Assembly (NCBI GenBank): GCA_018398765.1
Contig: JAHBMJ010002443.1
Location: 25,770-88,269, forward strand
DNA from: Chromera velia
Taxonomy: Eukaryota > Sar > Chromeraceae
Direction of reading: 5' to 3'
Length of the DNA: 62,500 nucleotides
Below are positions 42,381 to 52,945 of the stretch, piece after piece; the stretch's first letter is position 1, and every line of letters begins with the position of its first letter. Under the pieces are notes generated by a model that was not told where the DNA came from, did no database searches, and saw nothing but the letters and a program-made list of their open reading frames with translations. The position numbers and the translations under genes were made by a program.

Positions 42381-42895
42381 TCAAAATGGAATCTGTCGAG
42401 ACACGGACAAACCGCGATCGAAACACAAGTGAAAAAAATGCTTACTCCAAGTCCTTTGACCCAACCAGTCCGCGTGGAGAGCCAGGATCGCCAGCCTCTT
42501 GACGCATGCCTGAGGAGGCGGGGCAGACGACGAAGACGCTTGAGAAGGTGCAGTACACTCGAGTTCAGGCAGAGTACGCGAGAGAGTAGGCCACGTGGCG
42601 GTGGAGCTCTGGACCATCGTGAAGACTCCCACCCCGCAATCAAGAGAGAGGGACGCCAGACAGATTTCTATCTTTTTCTCACCTTGGCAACGTACAAGAT
42701 CATGGACGCCGTCTCGGATGCTGTGACCCCTTTTGTTCCATCAGGGGCAAAGGATTTGAAGTAACACTCTGGATATACCTTTCCCTTCTCGAGCGCCTTC
42801 GCGTACATCTTTGCAAAGAAAGCAACAGGCTCTCCCGGTCTCTGGGAGATTCCGTCAACCCCTCCGTGGTTCTGGAGGATCTGAGGAAAACACAA
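42381..42895 (-). CDS. Hypothetical two-exon gene
   Basis: The upstream exon (42895 to about 42683) contains 'PGEPVAFFAKMYAKALEKGK' and 'GVTASETASMILYVAK' and ends at a GTGAGAAA donor. The next block (42632-42450) reads 'VQSSTATWPTLSRTLPELEC' then 'CVKRLAILALHADWLG'. The splice signal and composition support a real gene. It may include the MGVF-like start of a third exon. No family was recognised. Confidence 0.45.
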
Positions 42896-43284
42896 CCGGC
42901 CACGATACGCCGATTCTGAACAAACTCGAGGACGTCTTCCCGGTCCACATGCAGATGCATGGATGTAGAGAAAGAGAGCGAGCTGATCACTCTCAGTGTA
43001 CAGGGTGGAGGATCATCAACAGCGTCTCGAGCCAATACGGCTGCTCCTTTCCCGACACCCAGACCAGAACAAATCCCCTTTCATCCCTGCAGGAAGGCGA
43101 AGACAAGAAATGCACGACGGACAATCTTCTGCATACACAGAGACTGAACCAAGAATGCATGTCTAGCACTGTGCAGGCATCAAATCGCCCTCCCTTCCTC
43201 AGCTCCTTGCATGGACTGCATGCACAGCTGACCACTTAATTGCAGACGAGTGTTGCCGCGCCTCCGAGCACAAAAAGAAAGAGG

Positions 43285-43617
43285 TGGAAATAAACAATAG
43301 AATTTGAGTAGAAATTCTTGAAGTGGCGGATTCTGCAGAATGCATGAGGTGAGTTGCCGATCTCTCACAGGTCTGCACCTACATGCACCGTTCAAGGACA
43401 AGGAGAATTCCCATGAAGGCAAAAATGAAAACGAGAAGGAGACCATCAAAATGGAAGAAACCGGCAGCTGACCGTATACATGGGAGAGGAGTCCGACCCA
43501 TGCACGCGCGAGGTCCATGCAGACGCGAAAGTGTCGTCATGAACTCGAAACGCCAACTCAATCAAGGCGTCGTGACGCCGGCACCCTTACGGAAGTCCCA
43601 TCCGTCACTGCGGTTTC
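43285..43617. repeat. Duplicated block SD4, copy 1 (encodes a membrane segment)
   Basis: About 330 bp matching 44025-44383. On the minus strand both encode a strongly hydrophobic helix, here 'FHFDGLLLVFIFAFMGILLV', long enough for one transmembrane segment. Next to it both have a run of predicted coding sequence containing GRTPLP/GRTPLP-like text. Flanks differ, so this is a local duplication of a gene or exon block. Confidence 0.75.
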
Positions 43618-44024
43618 CTCGACGGCAATCCAGGACTGCAAGCGCTCGTATGTGCCTGTGAAATCCTCAAAAAGGATGTCTCCGTGTACCTGAGAAGGGG
43701 GCTCAGGGGGTCAGGGAGGTTGTACCTCTGTCATTTTTTCGAGAACCTGGTCGATTGGAGCACCTGCCGAAGCCAAAAACCGTTCAAAATTTTCCCCCAT
43801 GCCCCTCACTACACAGTCACGGACTGAATTACTTCCCCCTGAGTATTCCTTTGCCGGTTTCACCGGGGATAATCATTTAATTCCGGGAAAAACTGGGACA
43901 AAACGAAACGGATTCTTGGAAAAGCAAAGTTGAATGTTTCAGACGGACGACTGACTTCTACTTCGTCATGTTGACCCTTTAAAGTCCGTAATTGATCCAG
44001 CTGCATTATCCTCCCTTAAGGGGA

Positions 44025-44383
44025 GGAAATAAACAAAAGAATTTGAGTAGAAATTCTTGAAGTGGCGGATTCTGCAGAATGCATGAGGTGAGAGCCCTGG
44101 TAGGTCGATGGGGTCCTTGATGAACTTCTCACAGGGGTGCACGCTCCACTGCTGGCGCTTCCTCTTGAGCACGCAGTTGACGGACAAGCAGAATTCCCAT
44201 GAAGGCAAAAATGAAAACGAGAAGACCATCAAAATGGAGGAAACCGGCAGCTGACCGTGCATGGGAGGGGAGTCCGACCCATGCACGCGCGAGGTCCATG
44301 CATGCAGACGCAAAAGTCTCGTCAATCCAGGCGTCGTGACGCCGGCACCCTAACGGAAGTCCCATTCGTCGCTGCGGTTTGCT
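44025..44383. repeat. Duplicated block SD4, copy 2 (encodes a membrane segment)
   Basis: Partner of 43285-43617. The minus strand encodes 'GFLHFDGLLVFIFAFMGILL'. An inserted stretch at about 44093-44170, absent from copy 1, carries 'QEEAPAVERAPL' and a stop in the frame. The hydrophobic helix is preserved in both, which suggests it was under selection or that the duplication is recent. Confidence 0.75.
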
Positions 44384-44549
44384 GCACAGACATGGTTGGA
44401 GGGTATGGGGGGCCCTCCCATGCAGTCTGGGGTCAGCAGAAAGACCTTTAGTACCTCAGATCTCCCCTATATATATTAATATAGTCTGATCCAGATTTGC
44501 TCTAGATTTGATAGGGGGGAATAGACAGGTCAGTGAGGTCAGACTCTTC

Positions 44550-44760
44550 TCAGCCACTTGGGGCGGCGCGGGCGTCTGCGTCGTTCTTCTCGTCTGCGTC
44601 TGCCTTCGAAGCGTCTTTCAGCTTCTTTATGTCCTCGATGATAGTCTGGATTTCATCAATGGAGTCGGACCTGACTTCCATCTTGCGTTTGATGGACATG
44701 CGAGGGTGCTGCGGTTGTTCCTGTGACTCTTCCTGCCGCTGAAGGGGGGAAGACCAAATC
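44550..44760 (-). CDS. C-terminal exon, charged coiled-coil-like
   Basis: The minus strand encodes 'RMSIKRKMEVRSDSIDEIQT' and then a Lys/Asp/Ala-rich helix to a stop. Such composition is typical of C-terminal coiled coils. It lies just downstream of a LINE fragment. No family was recognised. Confidence 0.45.
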
Positions 44761-44929
44761 CACGGGGACCATGTCGAGAGGTTTTTGGGGAGAACGGATG
44801 GTTGGGATTTGTGGAGGGACCCAGCCTGCATGGGTTGTTTTGCAGCGAGAGTCCCGCCCCCAGTCAGCATGTAACTCAAACACTCAACGAGAATTCCTGA
44901 AACGGGGTCTTATGTCGTTCCACCGATAA

Positions 44930-45130
44930 GGTACAGATGAGACAGCAGGTGGATTGGCCTGTAGGAAGCGGGCGAGTTCGGCGCTTTGCCTGGCTTCAGT
45001 ATCGGGGCAACAAGGCCTTCATTCGACTCTGGCAGGGCGGTACCTGTCAAGAGAAAGAAATTGAAGAAAGTCGTGATCATTCTACGGAATATAGACGACT
45101 CCGTCCATAGTTGCAAATGCTCTGCGGTTC
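44930..45130 (-). mobile_element. LINE reverse-transcriptase fragment
   Basis: The minus strand encodes 'GLVAPILKPGKAPNSPASYR' followed by PIHLLSHLYLIG. The pattern I-x-K-P-G-K-x4-P-x-S-Y-R-P-I-x-L-L-S is diagnostic for non-LTR retrotransposon reverse transcriptases. The frame is intact across this segment but nothing further of the enzyme follows. The fragment at 34101-34330 covers the same short region. Confidence 0.75.
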
Positions 45131-45206
45131 GTGCCGAGAAAACAGTCTGTCAAGGTCGGTCAGTGAATGAAAGAAGCCCAAATGGGTCACAGACGTCTCG
45201 ATTCCC

Positions 45207-45690
45207 TTAATCGCGCACCCACGTTCTTCTGATGTAGAGAGACGGAAAGGGCCTCACTCGTTGGGATACGCATGGGAATGGGAAAGGGGGCTCGTCCGTA
45301 CTTTGGCCGGCCTTCCGCAAACTCACACCCATCTCCACAACCAGCCTCACTCTATCGGAGGGGAACCACACAAGCTTCATATACGCCCCCTCCACAATGG
45401 CACAACTTCCGTCTTTCCTCTGCACGACAACGTTCTCCCCCAACCCCTCTTCACTCAGGATTCCCAACAGCTTTCTTCCTGCAGGCTGCTGTGTGTTGAC
45501 GGAGAGCAGCTCCCAAGCAGCCACCCTCCTCCCATCCTTAAGTGCCTCAGAGGAATTTGGCCCCCCCCCCCCCCAAAAAGGACTCGTGCTAACTTCTCTC
45601 CACCTTCGGACAGACGAAGACTTCCACCCACCAGAATTGACCGCCCAAAAAACTCACCTAAAGACTCTCCAACTCTCCTCCCGCCCAAAT
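45207..45690 (-). CDS. Hypothetical gene, frame broken at a 15-base G run
   Basis: Upstream of a run of about 15 G (minus strand; C at 45560-45574) one frame reads 'SLGEFFGRSILVGGSLRLSE'. Downstream a different frame reads 'SVNTQQPAGRKLLGILSEEG' and 'VRLVVEMGVSLRKAGQS'. Both sides look coding, so an indel in the homopolymer is the simplest explanation. Function unknown. It lies just downstream of the gene at 45800-46690 and may be its continuation. Confidence 0.45.
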
Positions 45691-45799
45691 TCCTCTCAAA
45701 TCTCTCGCTCTACGACACTGAGTCTGAACAACGAACTCAACAGACTTTCTTCCTCCTCAAACTCCTCTCCCCCCTCACTGAAACCACCTCGAACCACCT

Positions 45800-46690
45800 A
45801 CAGGACTACCGACCCTTGGGCTTCGCAGCCTCGAAGCACGCGTGGAACTCTTCGACCGTCATAGGGCCTAGCTTTGAAGACTGCCTTTGCCAAGCATTTC
45901 AGCAAGGCGTCCTGCTTCAAGACCTCAGGCTGCTCAAGGACTGCCTTCACGTCATTCTTGAGACGCGTTCCTCTCAGAGTCTTCCTGAGGAATGCAGGCC
46001 TCCTGCCCAACACCTGCGCAAAGAGGTCGTGCCGGGTGCTGTGGTACACTCTGAAAGGCTCCTCGACGTGGCTCGTGTCGATGAAGTAGAGACGCTCGGG
46101 GTCGTCGCGCACTCTGGAGCGCCCTTGGACTGCACGGCTGGCCACGTAGAAGCGATTGCGCCAATAATTCATGGCGGCCACGACTGTCCCCGTCACTTGG
46201 TCTCGGGGGGGGGGCATTTCCACCGTTATTGTCCTTGGCCGCATCGGCCAACCTCTTCCTCATGACGTCGACGATGACGTACGGGCACTCGGCCCAAATC
46301 TCTGCCCACAGAGCGTTTTTGAAGATGTTGCTTTTGTTGACGTTGGCCATGAGGGGATTGGCGGCCTGTGTGACCGCCCACACGTTCTGATGCATCACCT
46401 TAAAGTGCTCGAAGGTCATGAGGTCGTACCTCTGGCTGTCGGGGGGGCCCACTTTTCGGATTGGGCCCATGGCGATGTGGGAAGAGAGCTGGAAGTTTCT
46501 GGTCTGGGTGTTGGCCTCGAATGGCATTGCCACGATACTTCCGAAAGCCGTCCCCCCACCCCCTCAACAGGAACAACCACGTTCGAATAGACGTCGACGT
46601 CCAAGGCAAAACTCAGCTCCCCGAAGGGAGGGGCGTTGAAGGCACCGAGGTTTATGGCTCTCACGTGCCAAAAACACTCACACACAACAG
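45800..46690 (-). CDS. Hypothetical gene, paralog of 39699-40013, frame shifts at G runs
   Basis: Coding can be followed on the minus strand from 'LGAFNAPPFGELSFALDVDV' (about 46650) through 'ANTQTRNFQLSSHIAMGPIR' and 'NVWAVTQAANPLMANVNKSN' to 'NYWRNRFYVASRAVQGRSRV' and a helical tail ('EQPEVLKQDALLKCLAKAVF'). The frame changes at a GGGGGTGGGGGG stretch near 46555 and again at a run of ten G near 46207. A further shift near 45865 leads to 'MTVEEFHACFEAAKPKGR' and a stop. The paralog at 39699-40013 confirms the reading frame across the WATRYHVAS-like region. Function unknown. Confidence 0.55.
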
Positions 46691-46891
46691 CCTTCTCCAG
46701 TCACACAGTACTCACACATTTTTTTTTCTCCAGTTTTTTACTTTATTCCATTCAGAGGGAATTGTTGATCTTCATTCGGGTTCTGCGTTCCGGGAGAGAC
46801 AGGCGGACTAGGTGGCTCGCTTCTATTTTGAGTTGTACCGCCGCTCCTTGTGGAGACCAAGTGATCCTGAAATACAGCATCCGGTTTTTAC

Positions 46892-47175
46892 GGCAGTCGA
46901 TTGAGGATTTTGACTTCGCGAAGAAGATTATTTGCTTCAAGTACATTATCGAAAGCTCCAAATATCACCTTTACAACTGTGCCATCCTCCAGCCTGTAAA
47001 GTGTGCCATGTGTCCCCTCTCCCAATTTCTTCCCCCGCTTGAGATTTTGCCCATTCGGGAGATGGAAATACTGCGGTGGGTTCACCCTTGCCAGGCTCTC
47101 TGGGATTGGGGTCTTTAGGCCACCCCCCCCTCCCTGGACGCCTTTCCTTTCATCTTTGAGATAGTTGGGGGCGAC
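46892..47175 (-). CDS. Protein kinase, N-lobe exon
   Basis: The exon starts after a GTGTAG acceptor and ends at a GTAAAA donor. It encodes 'GKKLGEGTHGTLYRLEDGTV', a glycine-rich ATP-binding loop (G-E-G-T-H-G), then 'VVKVIF' with the candidate ATP-contacting lysine. 'LLREVKILNRLP' follows, where the glutamate fits helix C. Three of the main N-lobe landmarks are therefore present in order at normal spacing. The hinge and catalytic loop should lie in downstream exons (lower coordinates), but the next coding block (45800-46690) is not recognisably kinase. The rest may be lost, or this is a fusion or fragment. Confidence 0.75.
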
Positions 47176-47333
47176 CTACACATGCACAAAGAGAAAGCAA
47201 GAAGGGAAAGAGAGAAACAACACAAAAGAAAAGACCAAACCGCTGGGCGGTAAGCTTCCAGCCGACTGGAATGTATGGAGGATTCTCTGGCAGAAAAACA
47301 TCTCCAGAAGTCCCCTTCCACCATTGAAACCAC

Positions 47334-49104
47334 GGCACCTTGTCAGCTTCCCGGACAAAGGATCATGCATACATACAGGCACACGTGTGTATCCTTGATG
47401 TGACACCGAACGACAGACTGCATGGGAAACTCTGAACACCTCAGAAGAAACGTCCACCCGAGAGAAAGCAAGAGGAGACGGTCAAAATTCTCAGGCACGT
47501 AGACGAATGGTAAAGTTAAAACTCACCTCTGTCCTTTTGGCCACCAACAACACCGGCCCCCAACCGAAGCGTGATCTCCCGTCGGATGACCTCCGTGAAG
47601 TCGGCCGGCTCTGCGGGGAAGAGGTCGACGTCGAACCGGGTGTGCTGGGTCATTCTCAGGCCGTCCGCTCTCGAAGTGCACACACACGTGACGAGGCAGA
47701 ATGCTGCCTCAAGGCTTGCCTGCTGCCGCTTGTCGTCCAAACCGGGGTCACTCGCTTCCCCCAGCAGACCCCGGACCGGCCCCTGAAGCGCAGCAGCCAC
47801 GGTGCGCGGGTGCTTGACGAAGAGACCCTTGATCAGCTGCAGACACTCCAAGAATCTTTCAGAAGGCGGCTCTTCACGAGCTCCCACGAAAAAGTCCCTC
47901 CGGAATTAAAAAGCCGCAACTCCGATGAAAGAGTTGATCTGGATGTGATGTCCTCAATGTCCTTGTGTTCGAAGCTCAGTAGATTTTGTGAGTGCGATGT
48001 ATTGAAATTTCTTCCACGGCTTTCTTCGGACTTCATCGATCCATCCCCCCAACTCTGATCTACCACTCTCTGTTTGGGTGAAGAGGCTCGCCCGAGAACC
48101 GGATCGACCACAACACCGTCCTTCAACATGCCCTCAAACTCCACGTCCTTCGCCTGGTCTTCCATAGCATTTGTCCAACGAGATCTTGATTCCCTCTGGG
48201 GTGTCTGGACAGACCAGCTTGCTAACAAAGAATGCAACCCCCCCAGTGAATGCAGTAGGATTGTCCGGCGGACCCCCGTCTCCACAGAAAATGGAACCAG
48301 CCAAGGCCCAGTTCGGCCTCCGAATCGTAATGCATGGGGGTCTCTGAAACGAAATCATTGTCTTCTGGCGTTCATGGTGGTATACGTGTAGTACACCCAG
48401 GGCGAGCACGTATACCAGGGCGAGACGGTGCAACCACAATGCGATTCCTCGTGCATGGCAGAAAGAAAACCCTTCCAGCAGTTGCAGGGCAAAGAATCGA
48501 ACCTTTTCGTCAGAGAAGTGACAGTAAGACATCACTCTCCAGAGTGTCATAGCAACTCTCGAATGCCAGATAGAGTGTCTGCAAGCATGACACAATCAAG
48601 AAGTGCCAGTGGACCGACGAAGGGGGAGGGTGCATGGAGGCATACACAGTTTTCGAAGCAGCCGTGAGGAAGGGGACACGACATTGTCCGGTCTCGGACA
48701 CTCCAGAGCGACACATGCAGTGACAGCGGAGACGGGCCCACGGAGGGGACCGACCGAAAAGAACAAGCTTTCGATGTTGCATAGGGAAACGCATGCGCGC
48801 ACCACGAAGCTAGACGTCACGGCAGAGAGTTGGAGCCAGGTAGTCAAGTCGCTTTGCGAGAAGACGGTGCAAGTGCTTGTAATACTGCAGTGTCCCAAAA
48901 TACTCTTCGATAAATTTGGCCCCGAGAAATCAACCGTCGGAGAAGGAGAAGCCTGATCGGCTAGGATCTTTCCGGGGGCGTGCTTCTCTCTGTACTAGAG
49001 AGACTGCACGCTGTGTCCACATCGACGCACAGTCGGGCGATTGCCATATGGAACGCCTGTTTGGTGTCGTGGGGGTCGACGGTGATGACAGGGACGAAAG
49101 AGAG
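47334..49104. repeat. Segmental duplication SD2, copy 2
   Basis: About 1.77 kb matching 37391-39354. It keeps a longer open frame on the minus strand than copy 1. Differences from copy 1 are concentrated in a few clean blocks rather than spread evenly. Confidence 0.85.
47516..48600 (-). CDS. Kinase-like hypothetical gene in SD2 copy 2
   Basis: Three blocks look coding on the minus strand. About 48590-48430 contains 'LYLAFESCYDTLESD' and, one frame away, 'FALQLLEGFSFCHARGIA', which matches the hinge and helix E of protein kinases. After a GTGGTT donor and a TTTCAG acceptor, an exon (about 48340-48085) reads 'DPHALRFGGRTGPWLVPFSV' and 'AMEDQAKDVEFEGMLKDGVV'. A last block (47887-47516) reads 'FLECLQLIKGLFVKHPRTVA' and 'FDVDLFPAEPADFTEVIRRE'. 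The catalytic HRD and DFG motifs are not found where expected, so this is a pseudokinase-like or unrelated helical protein. The hinge and helix E are out of frame with each other in both duplicates. Confidence 0.4.
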
Positions 49105-49323
49105 ATGAACGGGTGCAAAGTGGGGCAAAGGCGAGAAAGGGGGAAATACAACGGTGCATGCTGGTGCATGACAGAAGGGCAGTTCTGCGGGAGGCCTGTG
49201 CATGTGGAAATCAGAACCATGGAAGGAATTCACGGACCTCTTTCTTCTGCTTGCGGTCGTGTAGGGAGGGCTCTGTGGAGTGTGTTTTCCTGCAATCAGT
49301 TAAGCTCACACATGCATGTGGAG

Positions 49324-49600
49324 TCATTGTAGAGTCAGAGAGTGGTTCTCGTGTATTCTTTTCTTCCACAACACAGATTGAGACGCTTCTCCTTCGCTGG
49401 TCCCCGTCGTTGCAGGAGACGGGTTCAACGCCTCGAGTCTGTCAATCAGCAGGGCGAACATTTCCGCCCTCACCCTCTCACCCTCTGTGACAAGGAGGGC
49501 ACAAAGAAGCGACTGGATTTTCTTGACCCTCTGTGCGTTGTCTGAAAAAGTTTGGTGTTTCTCCTGCGATGAGAGAACGTTTTGTGTACGTTCGGCGGAG
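49324..49600 (-). CDS. Hypothetical exon
   Basis: The minus strand encodes 'KHQTFSDNAQRVKKIQSLLC' and 'RVRAEMFALLIDRLEALNPS' before a stop. These are two convincing amphipathic helices. No family was recognised. Confidence 0.45.
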
Positions 49601-51020
49601 ACGGAAAGACTTGGCGGGCGTGCATGTGGACGGAGCACGAAATTCGTGTGCCGCGCGAACTCAACTTTTGGTTGATTTTTCTGCGGAGCAAATCATTTTC
49701 CAGCCGTCTGCGCGTCATGCAGATTTCGCATGCACACGTACGCCAAAAATTACTTTTCACCGTCCGTCTCCCCTGGTACCTGGCCGCAAGTCCTGCCACG
49801 TACATCTATCTCCACACAGACATGCATCGACCATCTGGAACCTCCTTTGTTCCGTCTATTTGGCCGCGGCTGGTCTTCGACTCCTGAGGTGCAGAGTTGA
49901 CTCAGGGGCAGGTGGGGGTGCGTTTCCGAAGCTGTCAGAAATGCCAGGTCCCTCCTCACCAGTCTTACTTTACCATGTGCATTACCAACGATAAATTCTG
50001 TACTTCACGATGATGACACTGAGGATAAAGAAATGGGTGCAGTTCGAAATTGAAGTCCAAAACGGCCTCGATAAACCTGTAACCGTATCCCTGCACGCAC
50101 CAAATTGAGTGCAAGTACGTCTGTACGCTGTCAATATGCGGTTGCGCACACAAGAATGTAGACTTTGAAATTCGCAACACCGCACTGTCTCCTTTTATCA
50201 TTCTTTTCCCTTTTTTGTCTCCCTAACTTCAGGGTCAGCAGGATGAGAGATTTAAATGAAGTACAGAAGGAGTGCAAGGTTACGAATAGTTACCATACGG
50301 GAACTTCACTGTAAGTCGATAGAGGGAGAGGTGAGAGCCGTGAGAGCAGGCCTTTACAACTTACAAAAGGCCGGTGAGAGGTGTAGCTATAGAAGGTGCA
50401 CGGCCGCAGCCAGATACTTTCCCCCCTTCCCCGGCCAGGCCTCGACAGCCAGGCGGCAGGATCCCACAACCGCCCAACCGATGATCAATTTCTTGATCAC
50501 CCACAGGGAAAAGATTCGGCCTCTGCACGAAGACAATGCCCCGTTCGCCTCGAGATCCCCAATGCACCTTAAGTTGCCCGCTTGGTGCCCTGGTTGCCAA
50601 GGGGACCCCAAGGACAAAGTTTCTGAGGTTTTTCTTTGAGGTCACTGCATGCATGCTGCCTGCACCAATCCGTCTGTCCATTCAAGTCGATGGCTTCAAT
50701 GGAGAAACTCGTTTGTTTGTCAGGGATCCACGGATCGGCTCGAGAAGACATGTGCAGGCAGGCAGCTTACCCCACTCATTGGAATACGACGTACGTGACG
50801 GGATGGGGGCGCGGGCCGCCAGGATGGGGGAGCGTCAGCTGCTTCGTAGTCCCCCCTCGATTTTCCGCCCCGCTCTCTGCCCTTTCGTACCCTTTTGGCT
50901 TCGACTCCGGCTTCTCCCTGCACGAGTGTAAAGACAAAATACAGATCAAACACCGTGCATTAGCTTAGATCACCCGCAAACACAAAAAAGAGACAGAAAG
51001 CAAACGGATGGACTACATAC
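49601..51020. other. No confident gene
   Basis: A minus-strand patch at about 50600-50390 ('FSLWVIKKLIIGWAVVGSCR') could encode a membrane segment. Otherwise frames are short on both strands. Confidence 0.3.
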
Positions 51021-51319
51021 TTGAACTCATAGACGACAACGTGGCTCGATTTCCCAGCCAATTCCTTTGCTTTGTCGAGAGAGTTTGAGTAGCGACCCGA
51101 ATGCATGACGCTTTCGAGATTCTCCTTTCTCTCTTTCGCGTCCTTGCGGGAGATGATGTCCTTCAGTTGAGCTTTGACCAGATTTTGAGCTCCACACCCT
51201 CCGAATGTTGTTCCGACAGTCGCAACGAGCGAATTCTTGCATCCTCGCGCCCTTGGCTCGTACCGACTCGCACGTTCGAGCATCATTCGGAGCTGATTCG
51301 CATCTACACTCCTACTCAT
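51021..51319 (-). CDS. Hypothetical exon, probably N-terminal
   Basis: Begins 'MSRSVDANQLRMMLERASRY' and continues with 'TVGTTFGGCGAQNLVKAQLK' and a Lys/Arg/Glu-rich helix to 'SHVVVYEFK' at a canonical GTATGT donor (51020-51015). The clean frame, the ATG and the consensus donor make this one of the better-supported host exons. Function unknown. Confidence 0.6.
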
Positions 51320-51748
51320 TCTCCTTTGGAGACGTCTTCTGCCAGACTTGCGCTACTTGGCGCCTCACCGGGACAGCAGATGTATCGAACTTCAACCCTC
51401 CGCAGTGATATGTATCGGAGGATTGGAGGGTCTTTGTCCAGCACAAGCTTGAACTGCGGGAAGCTAGATCTTTGTGGTGAAGGTGTTGGGGTCGACCTGC
51501 TCATGCAGTCTTGGTGAGGGCAATGGATCCCGGAAGGATGCCGTTGGGCCTGACTGCCTTCACGTCGATGTCCCCATGGAGGTTTGGAACGACAGAATCT
51601 CTCATTATCTCTTCATCTTTGACTTTACAGACGAACCAGTACATACAATACAAACGCAGTCGTCGTCTTTGAAATTCTACGTAGAGAACACTCCATTTCT
51701 GCATGCGTGGCACTGTCGGTTGGGTGTGAGTCGATAGCCCTTCGGCAA

Positions 51749-52266
51749 TCAGTGAGCAGCTACATAGAGAGGGGGAACGGGACAGTCACTGACCATTTGC
51801 TTGCGCTCGATCCTCCCCCAGGAGAGGTCAGCCGGCGCCCCTCTAGCCGTGACGCTGACTTCACCAGGAGGAGAAGCTCCCAGGTTTTCCTCCCCTGTGC
51901 AGACGTACACGAAGACGTGTCCCAGTCCCCAGAGATCGCAGGACAGGTCGTACACGTTCCCCGCAAAGACTTCGGGAGCCATGTTCTGCAACAAAACCAG
52001 CACGTCGCACAGGAACAAAGAAAGACGGAAGCCTTTCTTATTTCTTGCGGGAAGAAATGGTCGTGCTCGAGGACGGTTGTGCGACAGGGGGGACCAGGCA
52101 CATGACGGAGTGCGGGAGACATCAGACTGAGTGCTTTCATACCCCCTCCTCGCCCCACCCTGTGGGCGATCTCCTCCGCGAAACCTTCCTCCGTCTCCTC
52201 CTGGTTGGGCTCGCCCAGCCCAAAGAAGCCCTGCAGCATTTGAAGGTTCATTGGTGCAAGGGGCAT
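51749..52266 (-). CDS. Protein kinase, C-lobe exon
   Basis: An exon from 51985, directly after a TTTTGTTGCAG acceptor, reads 'NMAPEVFAGNVYDLSCDLWG' then LGHVFVYVCTGE. A-P-E followed 11 residues later by D-L-W-G-L-G matches kinase subdomains VIII and IX. The frame stays open to 51749; a possible donor lies at about 51865. A preceding coding block (about 52266-52130) contains 'LQMLQGFFGLGEPNQEETEE'. The HRD and DFG segments are not visible in this interval. It is unlikely to belong with the N-lobe exon at 46892, because on the minus strand it lies upstream of it. Confidence 0.6.
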
Positions 52267-52791
52267 GAATGCACCTCCCTCCTTTTGCGCCTCCTATACT
52301 ACCCAGGTCCATCGGGTCCCACGTCTGACGGAGAGTAAAAGAAGGGATTGTTAAAGAACCAGAAGACGTTTCGTTCTGGCAGGAAACAAGGAAAGAAGAC
52401 GCGACTGCCTTTTACTTGGCGAACTTCGAGGGGGTTTCAGAAAGATTGATAAACGGGATGCGAGCAGGCTCTTTTTCAGGAGACTAGAACAGTCCGTTGC
52501 TCTCAAAGCCGCTTCTCGATTGATGGTTGCAATCCGGGAGCCTTGCACCTATTAATGAGTAACTGTTCTCAATTCAAAGTATGAATATTAATATATATTT
52601 TGAACTGATTCATCATATCTATGTCACATTGCATATACACTTTGCACAAGCAGTTTCAGGACTCAGTAGATGAAGCCGGCTGGCAAAAAGATAGTTTACA
52701 ATTCACTCATCACTGGAAACTGCTTCTGAAAGATGGATTTATCTTTTCATGAAGCAACCTCCTTGTTCGATCAAACGCACGAACAACCAAC

Positions 52792-52945
52792 CTCTGTATT
52801 AATACCGGACGAGACATCCTCAAGGATATTCTGCCTTTCCTGCAGGTACGATCGGATATCGACTTAGCCACCCACACCGGAATCCCACCCCTCCCCCAAC
52901 AGCCGCTGCCGCACTGTCGTATCATCCAAATCGTCCCCCTCTTCC
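52792..52945 (-). pseudogene. Exon with in-frame stop
   Basis: The minus strand reads 'NAMEEGDDLDDTTVRQRLLG' to GVGG, then a TAA, then continues in the same frame with 'VDIRSYLQERQNILEDVSSG' to a GTTGG donor-like site. Both sides look coding, so a point mutation probably created the stop. Confidence 0.4.

Noticed and set aside
45261-46265. 334-codon plus-strand frame
   Set aside because: Proline/serine/threonine-rich and antisense to minus-strand coding sequence supported by a paralog.
47516-48600. Active protein kinase
   Set aside because: The hinge and helix E look right, but the HRD catalytic loop and the DFG motif are absent in both duplicates.
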